A DNA stretch of 9,331 nucleotides from assembly GCA_023387695.1 (NCBI GenBank), contig JAEWHT010000197.1, positions 1 through 9,331 on the forward strand, written 5' to 3'. This document shows positions 1-5,757 of the stretch, piece after piece; position 1 is the stretch's first letter, and the number at the start of each line of letters is the position of its first letter. The position numbers and the translations under genes were made by a program. The stretch comes from Pseudomonadota bacterium (GTDB taxonomy: Bacteria > Pseudomonadota > Alphaproteobacteria > Rhizobiales > Xanthobacteraceae). The notes beneath the pieces are model-generated. The model did no database searches, was not told the origin of the DNA, and worked only from the letters and a program-made list of their open reading frames with translations.

Positions 1-659
1 ACCGTTACGCTGCGCTTGCGGCCGAGCGCGAACTGCTGCTGCGCGAGGTTAATCACCGCGTCGGCAATTCGCTCCAAATCATTGCGTCGCTGCTGCATCT
101 GCAGGCGAGCTCCGCCGGGCAGGACGAGGTCAAGGCCGCCCTCACCAACGCAATGGGCCGCGTCGCCGCCGTCGCCCAAGTTCACCGCCGCCTCTACACG
201 TCGCAAGACCTGAAGAGCGTGATGCTCAACCAGTACCTGGACTCGCTGCTCGAGGACTTGCGCCGTTCGGCAGAAGGTAACCGGATGTCGCGGCTGACGG
301 TGAAGGCCGAGCCGATCGAGATCGACCCGGACCGCGCAGTGGCCGTCGGTATCATCGTCAACGAGCTGGTGATGAACGCGGTAAAATACGCCTATCCGGA
401 TGGCGCCGGCCCCATTCATGTCGACCTGACGTCGCAGGGTGACGATCTGCTGCTATCGATCACCGACGACGGCGTCGGCGACAAGGTCAAGGCCGATCCG
501 CGCTCCACCGGCATGGGCCAGCGCATCGTCGCAGCCATGGCCACCAAGCTCGATGCCACCGTCGAGCGCGATCCCACGCATTCCGGAACCCGCATCATCC
601 TGCGGTTCCGCCGCGTCCCCGCCGCGGCCGGCAACGCGAGCACTGCTGCGGCGGGTTGA
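1..659 (+). CDS. Sensor histidine kinase, HisKA_2 type, 3' part only
   Basis: The reading frame is open from base 3 at the window edge to the TGA at 657-659, giving the last 218 residues of a kinase whose N-terminal sensor part lies outside. The visible part starts in the dimerisation and phospho-acceptor helix. The H-box reads REVNHRVGNSLQ, with the predicted phosphorylated histidine encoded at 54-56, a pattern of the HisKA_2 family rather than classical HisKA. The HATPase_c domain follows: the N-box NELVMNAVKYAYPDG starts near base 360, the G1 box TDDGVGD lies near 462-482, and a glycine turn STGMGQ follows. The protein ends in a short Ala-rich tail. By family it should autophosphorylate and pass phosphate to a response regulator. 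No regulator is in the window, so partner and signal are unknown. It is followed after 60 bases by aat on the same strand; co-transcription is possible but unproven. An internal ATG at 153 is not a sensible start because it would remove the H-box. Confidence 0.9.
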   Translation, partial: RYAALAAERELLLREVNHRVGNSLQIIASLLHLQASSAGQDEVKAALTNAMGRVAAVAQVHRRLYTSQDLKSVMLNQYLDSLLEDLRRSAEGNRMSRLTVKAEPIEIDPDRAVAVGIIVNELVMNAVKYAYPDGAGPIHVDLTSQGDDLLLSITDDGVGDKVKADPRSTGMGQRIVAAMATKLDATVERDPTHSGTRIILRFRRVPAAAGNASTAAAG

Positions 660-719
660 TCGCCCGTCCGCAATTGCCCCCATCGCACGCGTGACGCGAT
701 CCTGCTATGATCGGGAACT

Positions 720-1400
720 ATGACTTCGCGCGACTCCGCCTCGTCTGACATCACGCCGGCCGTGCTGCTGCGCGCCTATGCCTGCGGCATCTTTCCGATG
801 GCCGAGAGCGCCGACGACCCGACATTGTTCTGGGTCGAGCCGGAAATGCGCGGCGTGATCCCGCTCGATGGTTTTCGCATCGCCTCGCGCCTTGCGCGCA
901 CCGTGCGCTCGGATGCGTTTCGCGTCACCGTCAACACCGCATTCAAGGCGACGATCGCCGGTTGTGCCGCGCCGCAAGCCGGACGCGAAGACACCTGGAT
1001 CAACAAGCGCATCCGCGACCTCTATGGCGGTCTCTACGAGCTCGGCCATTGCCACAGCGTCGAAGCCTGGCAGGGCGACGACCTCGTCGGTGGCCTCTAT
1101 GGCGTGAGCCTCGGTCGCGCCTTCTTCGGCGAGAGCATGTTCCACACCGCGCGCGATGCATCCAAGGTCGCGCTGGTCCACCTGGTCGCGCGTCTCATCC
1201 ATGGCGGCTTCGAGCTGCTCGACACGCAATATGTCACCGAGCATCTGAAGAGTTTTGGTGCGGCCGAGATCTCGCGGCGGCGCTACACCGGCCTGCTCGA
1301 CAAGGCCCTCGCCGGCGAGCCAGGTGATTTCCTGCGGCTGTCCAAGGGCGACGCGATCCCGGGTGCACGCGCGCTCGAGATCATCGCCTCACGACAATAG
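720..1400 (+). CDS. aat: Leucyl/phenylalanyl-tRNA--protein transferase
   Basis: This 226-residue protein matches the Aat family over its full length. It transfers Leu or Phe from aminoacyl-tRNA to the N-terminus of proteins with basic N-terminal residues, marking them for ClpS/ClpAP degradation (N-degron pathway, cytoplasm). Family motifs in order are GIFPMA at residues 23-28, FWVEPEMRGVIPL at 37-49, TWI at 92-94, LGHCHSVEAW at 108-117, LVGGLYGVSLG at 122-132, FGESMF at 136-141 and LLDTQ at 167-171. The last two correspond to the GESMF and LIDCQ motifs of the E. coli enzyme, which hold active-site acidic residues, so the active site looks intact. The ATG at 720 places GIFP at the usual distance from the N-terminus; only a weak GGGA lies just upstream. 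The gene is convergent with the DUF2155 gene, with 33 bases between the two stop codons. aat next to a DUF2155 gene is, from memory, a common Rhizobiales arrangement. Confidence 0.96.
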   Translation: MTSRDSASSDITPAVLLRAYACGIFPMAESADDPTLFWVEPEMRGVIPLDGFRIASRLARTVRSDAFRVTVNTAFKATIAGCAAPQAGREDTWINKRIRDLYGGLYELGHCHSVEAWQGDDLVGGLYGVSLGRAFFGESMFHTARDASKVALVHLVARLIHGGFELLDTQYVTEHLKSFGAAEISRRRYTGLLDKALAGEPGDFLRLSKGDAIPGARALEIIASRQ

Positions 1401-1423
1401 ATCGGATGATCGGCCGAACCGGG

Positions 1424-1448
1424 GGGATTTGGCCTAGCGGCCAAACCC
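1424..1448. terminator. Inverted repeat at the aat/DUF2155 convergent ends
   Basis: TTTGGCC (1428-1434), loop TAGC, GGCCAAA (1439-1445) form a perfect 7-bp stem. With one bulged A at 1427, GGG (1424-1426) can pair with CCC (1446-1448), giving about 10 bp. The element lies 24 bases past the aat stop and spans the DUF2155 stop codon, so it could form in both transcripts. There is no U-tract on either side, so it is not a canonical intrinsic terminator. It could be a bidirectional 3'-end stabiliser or a transcript-end hairpin. The structure is read directly; the role is inferred. Confidence 0.4.
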
Positions 1449-2492
1449 GGGAATACCGAACAGACCCGGCTGCTGCTGGGGCGGCGGAGGCGGTGGTGGC
1501 GGCGCCGGTTGCTGCTGCGGCTGCGGATAAGGCTGCGGTGGACGCTGCTGCACGGCCTGCTTGGGCGCGGCTTTCTTTTGTGCCGGAGGCGGCGGTGGCG
1601 GCGCGGCCGGCTTGGTCGCGGGATCCGGCGCTGCGGTCGCAATCGTCTGCTGCGGCTCTTTGCAGTCGGTCAGCCAGATGTCGTAGATCGGGTGCTCGAC
1701 GCCATGCAGTCCCGGGCTTGCGGCATACATCCAGCCGGAGAAGATCCGCTTCACCTCGCCCTGCAAGGTGATCTCGTCGACCTCGACGAAGGCGTCGGTG
1801 TTGGCGGCTTCCGTCGCGGGCCTTGTGTAGCAGGCGTCGGTCTTCACGCGCAGCGCGCCGAACTGCACGGTCTCGCCGATGTCCTCGTCGAAATTGATGA
1901 TGCGCCCGGTGATCTTGTCGAGGCCGGAGAATGTCGCCTTCTTGTTCACGATCTTCTGGGCCGGCGGCTCGGTGACGACCTCGTCGCCGGGCTGGAGGCT
2001 CGCCGGGGCCTGTGGCACGGCGCCCTGCTGCGTCCCGCCCTTCTGCTGCGGCTGGCGCTGACCGGGCGCGGCGCCCGGCTGAGCGGGCGCACCGGGCGGC
2101 GCAACGGCGACGGCAGGCGGCTGGTTCTGCGGAGCGACGGGAGAGCCCGGTGGCGGCGCCAGCGGCTGGGTCTCGACCGGTCCCGGCAAGGCATTGCCCT
2201 GGCGCGGCATCGGGCGCGACGGCAGCACGCGGCCCTGCTGCGGCAGCTCAGGCACCTCTTCGTCGTCATCCGGGGTCGGCTGCGGCATCGGCTGCCCGCC
2301 ACGAGGAATCGTCCCCGGCGGCCGCGGCGGCGGATCGGAGAAGATCGTGCCGATCTGCGCATGGGCCGGCGTCGCAACCGTCAGCGCGGTGGCGGCCAGC
2401 AGCGCCGCAAGGCCTGCAAGCGCGGGACCTGAAAGGGTAATGGCTTTGAACATCTCGCGCGGCTTCAACAGCGAATCGGGCTTGTTGGACAT
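1434..2492 (-). CDS. Secreted Pro/Gln-rich DUF2155 domain protein
   Basis: From the ATG at 2492 this encodes 352 residues ending in TAG at 1434-1436. The N-terminus carries a signal peptide: a basic start, a long Ala/Leu hydrophobic core and a likely cleavage after AHA near residue 45, so the product should be periplasmic or envelope-associated. A Pro/Gln-rich, low-complexity linker follows (about residues 50-177). The DUF2155 domain lies at about 180-278, with the core FSGLDKITGRIINFDEDIGE, the stretch KRIFSGWMYAASPGLHGVEH and the ending YDIWLTDCK. Cysteines near 221 and 277 could form a disulfide. The C-terminal tail (about 279-352) is again Pro/Gln-rich with runs of six and eight prolines. 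DUF2155 has no established biochemical function that I know of. The start is uncertain: an ATG at 2453 gives a more typical 32-residue signal peptide, and the frame is also open to a TTG at 2561. No start has a strong ribosome binding site. Confidence 0.87.
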   Translation of the reverse strand: MSNKPDSLLKPREMFKAITLSGPALAGLAALLAATALTVATPAHAQIGTIFSDPPPRPPGTIPRGGQPMPQPTPDDDEEVPELPQQGRVLPSRPMPRQGNALPGPVETQPLAPPPGSPVAPQNQPPAVAVAPPGAPAQPGAAPGQRQPQQKGGTQQGAVPQAPASLQPGDEVVTEPPAQKIVNKKATFSGLDKITGRIINFDEDIGETVQFGALRVKTDACYTRPATEAANTDAFVEVDEITLQGEVKRIFSGWMYAASPGLHGVEHPIYDIWLTDCKEPQQTIATAAPDPATKPAAPPPPPPAQKKAAPKQAVQQRPPQPYPQPQQQPAPPPPPPPPQQQPGLFGIPGFGR

Positions 2493-2596
2493 TCTACAGA
2501 GGATACCGCCGCTCGCAGGCCCTCCGGTTAACACGGCGAATACGGCGGGTTTGCGTCGCAATCGAAAAAGGCTGCAATTTCAACGTAAACTGTGTC

Positions 2597-2674
2597 GCCT
2601 GTTCTCATTCCGTTGCCGCCTTTTCAGGGGTTTTTTGATACCAATCTGATACCGGATCACGGCCTGTTCTCATT
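2597..2674. repeat. 13-bp direct repeat, two copies 65 bp apart
   Basis: GCCTGTTCTCATT occurs at 2597-2609 and again, identically, at 2662-2674. The flanks do not match, so the repeat does not extend. Two exact 13-mers within about 330 bases are unlikely by chance in unbiased sequence. They could be a regulatory operator pair or a remnant of an insertion or duplication. The identity is read directly; the role is unknown. Confidence 0.6.
2636..2653. repeat. TGATACC direct repeat with 11-bp period
   Basis: TGATACC at 2636-2642 and at 2647-2653 are separated by AATC, giving a centre-to-centre distance of 11 bp, close to one helical turn. The pair lies directly after the T-run at 2631-2636 and between the two 13-bp repeats. 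A one-turn spacing suits a regulator binding one face of DNA, but the units are short and chance is possible. Confidence 0.4.
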
Positions 2675-2826
2675 GCCGGGGCGGCCCTACGCCGACTATT
2701 GGCACCACTCAAGTTCCAAGGCAATGGATCGGGTTGGCTGCGACCGCATTCCTAGCGAGCTGGGCCAACCATACATCATTCGCATGCACCGCCGCATATC
2801 CTGCAGTCAGGAAGCCGTGGTGAATT

Positions 2827-5757
2827 TCAAACGAGCTGCCGTGCGACCAGATCGGCGAACAAGCCCTTGACCGCCATCAGTTCGTCGTAACGGCCGGTTT
2901 GCACCACTTTACCGCGATCGAGAACGATGATGCGGTCGGCGTTCTTCACGGTGGTGAGGCGGTGCGCGATGACGAGGCGCGTCACCGCCAGCCGGTGCAG
3001 GCTGTCGGTCAGGCGGGCTTGCGTCACATTGTCGACGGCGCTCATGGCCTCGTCGAGCAGCAGGATGCGCGGCTTGCCGACGAGCGCGCGGGCGAGCGCA
3101 AAGCGCTGGATCTGGCCGCCGGAAAACGCTGCTGCTGCCTCGGTCACGATGGTGTGCATGCCCATCGGCATGGCGTGGATGTCCTGGTCGACATTGGCCT
3201 GCCGCGCGGCCTCCCACGCCTGGTCGAGCGTGCCCTCGTGGGTGCCCATGATGTTTTCGTAGAGCGTGCCGGGAAACAGCGCGGTGTTCTGCAACACGCC
3301 GCCGATCTGCCGCCGCACCATCTCGATGTCGAGATAGCGCAGATCCTGCCGGTCGTATTGCACGGTGCCACTCGCCGGCATCTCGAACCCGAGCAGCAGC
3401 CGCATCAGGGTCGACTTGCCGGATCCAGAGGGGCCGACCAGCGCGACATGCTCGCCCGGCGCCAGCGACAGCGAGACGCCCTGGAGCGCGAACGGCGCAT
3501 CGGGGCCGTAACGGAAATAGACGTTGGTGACATCGATGTTGCCGGTCAGCACGCCCGGATCGCGCTTCGATCCGGCGACATCAGGCGCGATGCGCAGCAA
3601 GGGCGCGACACGCCCCCAGGAGGGTTGCGAATTCCAGGCGGCGACGACGCTGCGCGCCAATTGCAGCGAGGCGCCCATGTAGGCGCCATAGGCGGCGATG
3701 AAGGACACGAACGCGCCGGTCGAGAGATCGTCGCGCGACAGCTGCGACAGGATCAACAGGATGACAGCCAGCGCCAGCAGCTCGAAGGCCACCAGCGCGG
3801 TTTCGAACAGGGTGCCGAAGGTCCGCGCCCGGTACATGCGCGAGCGCAACTCGGCGAAGTCCATGGCCCAGCGCGCAAAGCCGCGCTGCTCGGATCCGGT
3901 AGCGCGCAGGGTCGTGATGCCATTCACGAGCTGGAACACGATGCCGTAGATATCGGAGAGGATCTCCTCACCGCGCGTCAGCGCATCGAGCTGATGATAG
4001 CCGCAGAACGCCGCAATCGCAGCAATCAGCGCGAACAGCCCGATCGCCGCCCCGGCTGCCGTCGGCGAGTAGTAGAACATCAGGCCGATATTGCTGACGA
4101 AAAAGAACAGTGCGGAAATCGAGCCGAGCATCAGCGAATAGGCGCCGCGGCGCAATTGATCCGCCGCGACGATGCGACTGGCGATATTGCCAGGGCTCAT
4201 GCGCAGCGCGCTGTCGGGCAGACGCAAAAGCCGATCCATGAAGGCGGCCTGCAACGCACCCGCCCCGCGCCCGTCGAGCCGCAGACTTGCGATGTCGAAC
4301 ACGAAACGAAAGCCGGCGGCGATGAACGCGGCCAGCACGAGGCCCATGCCGAGGGTGAACAGCGACAGCGTCTGGTGGCCCGGAATGAAGCGATCGAACG
4401 CCAGCTGCATCGCCATCGGCGTCGCGAGGCCGAGCAGCGCGGAGGCCAGCCCCATGGAGGCGGCGAGCGCCGCATCCCACCGGTTGCGCAGCCAGCCGAA
4501 GCCGATGAATTGCCGAAACCCGATCGGCCGATCAGGGAATGGCGGATAGAGCATGTGCGCCTGCGGCGCCAGCCGCGCCGCCAGCTTGGCGTCGACCGGC
4601 TTCGGCCTGGCGTGCTCCGCCTCGATCATCACCCAGCGCTTCGCGTCGGTCGGGATCAGCGCCACCGGGCGCCGCGCGTCGTCGAGGAAACCGATCAGCG
4701 GGCCGAGATCCTGCTGCAGCCAGTCGCCGCTCAGCAGCACCTGCCGGTTGCGCAACCGCACCGCGCGCGCCGCGTCGTCGACATTGCGCGCCCGCGACAG
4801 CTGCTCGCGCTGCCGGTTGGTGAAGTCGAGCCCGAGCTTGCTCGCAATGGTGACGAACGGCGCGACGAACGGCTCGTCGCCGAGAGGCTCGGCGGCCGCT
4901 TGCGGCGCGATCTTGCCCAGCACCGCGTCGAACCGCGTGAAGGCGCGATTGACGGTGCGGGTGGTGCGGGCCATCCGGCCCTCGACCGCATGGCGCAACG
5001 CGTCCTGGCGAGTGTCGTGCGCGCGCCGGACAAGCGAAAACAAGGTGGCGTGGGTGAACTCCAGCAGGCGCTGCCATTCCGACAGGCGAAGAATATCGGC
5101 GGTGCCGACCGCATGAACGTCGCAGGGCCTCGCCGGCGAGATCCAGATGCCGCCGGCCACGGCTGCCACCTGCCGGCGGTTCATGCCGGCGACCGGCACG
5201 CCGCCACAGCACGACAGGTCGGCGCCCAGCGCCGTCAACCAGACCACGCCGCCACGGGTCATGAGCGCGGCTTCGCCGGCGGCCCTCGCCTGTTCGCCGG
5301 GCGCGTACGTGACGATATCGAGCGGCGCCGGGCCGACCATGCGGCTCACGGCGGCGCTCAGATGACTAAGCCACCCGTCGATGGATGCGGCCACCGCGTT
5401 GTGCTGCTGCTCGGAGCCTTTGGCCTGGATGGCCAGCGTGTCGGTGCGGATGGCGGCGATCGCGCTGGTCTCGACCGCCACCGCCGTCACCAGCAGATCG
5501 TCCGCCACCACGATCGGCGCGATGTACTCGCCGCTGCCGAGTTCGCACAGGAACATGCGCCCCGACAGTTCGTCGCCGCTCTTCACGGTGAGATAGATCT
5601 CGACCCGTCCGGCGGCAATGACGTGGCCTTGCCGGGTTTCGCTGAGCGCCAGGGCCTCGCCGGGCTCGAGATTGATACTGGGCGCGGCCGCGAACGGCGC
5701 GGCCAGCATCCCGTCACTCGACGCCAGGGTCAGCACAGGCGAGCGGGGCGTCATCAT
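2827..5757 (-). CDS. NHLM-type peptide export ABC transporter, permease/ATP-binding protein with N-terminal cupin-like region (ABC2)
   Basis: This 976-residue protein matches the second ABC protein of NHLM/NHLP RiPP export systems (TIGR03797-like). Residues about 25-125 and 145-225 look like cupin or cNMP-binding-like sensory segments. Residues about 297-405 resemble a degenerate C39 fold without a catalytic Cys or His (see findings). About six membrane helices lie between residues 428 and 700. The ATPase has an A-loop Tyr near 750, Walker A GPSGSGKST at 775-783, a Q-loop Gln at 823, signature FSGGQ at 878-882, Walker B ILLLDE at 898-903 and an H-loop His at 932, all intact. It should work in the inner membrane, probably as a heterodimer with the C39-bearing transporter. 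The ATG at 5757 overlaps the upstream stop as ATGA. A second ATG follows at once (5752-5754) and sits better behind the GAGG in the upstream gene's last codons. It is the last gene of the operon. Confidence 0.93.
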   Translation of the reverse strand: MMTPRSPVLTLASSDGMLAAPFAAAPSINLEPGEALALSETRQGHVIAAGRVEIYLTVKSGDELSGRMFLCELGSGEYIAPIVVADDLLVTAVAVETSAIAAIRTDTLAIQAKGSEQQHNAVAASIDGWLSHLSAAVSRMVGPAPLDIVTYAPGEQARAAGEAALMTRGGVVWLTALGADLSCCGGVPVAGMNRRQVAAVAGGIWISPARPCDVHAVGTADILRLSEWQRLLEFTHATLFSLVRRAHDTRQDALRHAVEGRMARTTRTVNRAFTRFDAVLGKIAPQAAAEPLGDEPFVAPFVTIASKLGLDFTNRQREQLSRARNVDDAARAVRLRNRQVLLSGDWLQQDLGPLIGFLDDARRPVALIPTDAKRWVMIEAEHARPKPVDAKLAARLAPQAHMLYPPFPDRPIGFRQFIGFGWLRNRWDAALAASMGLASALLGLATPMAMQLAFDRFIPGHQTLSLFTLGMGLVLAAFIAAGFRFVFDIASLRLDGRGAGALQAAFMDRLLRLPDSALRMSPGNIASRIVAADQLRRGAYSLMLGSISALFFFVSNIGLMFYYSPTAAGAAIGLFALIAAIAAFCGYHQLDALTRGEEILSDIYGIVFQLVNGITTLRATGSEQRGFARWAMDFAELRSRMYRARTFGTLFETALVAFELLALAVILLILSQLSRDDLSTGAFVSFIAAYGAYMGASLQLARSVVAAWNSQPSWGRVAPLLRIAPDVAGSKRDPGVLTGNIDVTNVYFRYGPDAPFALQGVSLSLAPGEHVALVGPSGSGKSTLMRLLLGFEMPASGTVQYDRQDLRYLDIEMVRRQIGGVLQNTALFPGTLYENIMGTHEGTLDQAWEAARQANVDQDIHAMPMGMHTIVTEAAAAFSGGQIQRFALARALVGKPRILLLDEAMSAVDNVTQARLTDSLHRLAVTRLVIAHRLTTVKNADRIIVLDRGKVVQTGRYDELMAVKGLFADLVARQLV

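Larger units (their letters stand above)
2493..2826. other. Intergenic junction between housekeeping genes and export operon
   Basis: About 330 bases contain no convincing gene. GC is about 56% by hand count over 2581-2820, against roughly two-thirds in the flanking coding DNA. It must hold the promoter of the DUF2155 gene, reading leftwards, but I see no clear -35/-10 pair. It also receives the 3' end of the export operon, but no hairpin followed by a T-run is visible downstream of the stop at 2827. It contains two short direct-repeat pairs, listed separately, and a T-run at 2631-2636. An open frame at 2592-2870 (+) starts with GTG, resembles no family I know and runs into the convergent ABC gene; I do not call it. 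Confidence 0.6.

Noticed and set aside
706..711. TATGAT resembling a -10 box just upstream of aat
   Set aside because: No -35 element at the proper spacing, and the position would make the transcript start almost at the ATG. A chance match is likely.
1509..2432. 307-residue open frame on + antisense to DUF2155
   Set aside because: Arg/Leu/Gly-rich translation typical of a shadow of Pro/Gln-rich sequence. The - strand has a signal peptide and a recognisable DUF2155 domain.
2601..2615. GTTC-N7-GTTG resembling the alphaproteobacterial LexA box GTTC-N7-GTTC
   Set aside because: One mismatch in eight fixed bases is expected by chance in a region of this size, and the neighbouring genes are not SOS genes.
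2564..2625. Inverted repeat AAAAGGC / GCCTTTT
   Set aside because: Only 7 bp with a loop of about 45 bases, and no U-tract placed to make a terminator.
2592..2870. Possible 92-residue GTG-started small protein or RiPP precursor in the junction
   Set aside because: No ribosome binding site, no leader-like or double-glycine motif, no family resemblance, and it runs 44 bases into the convergent ABC gene.
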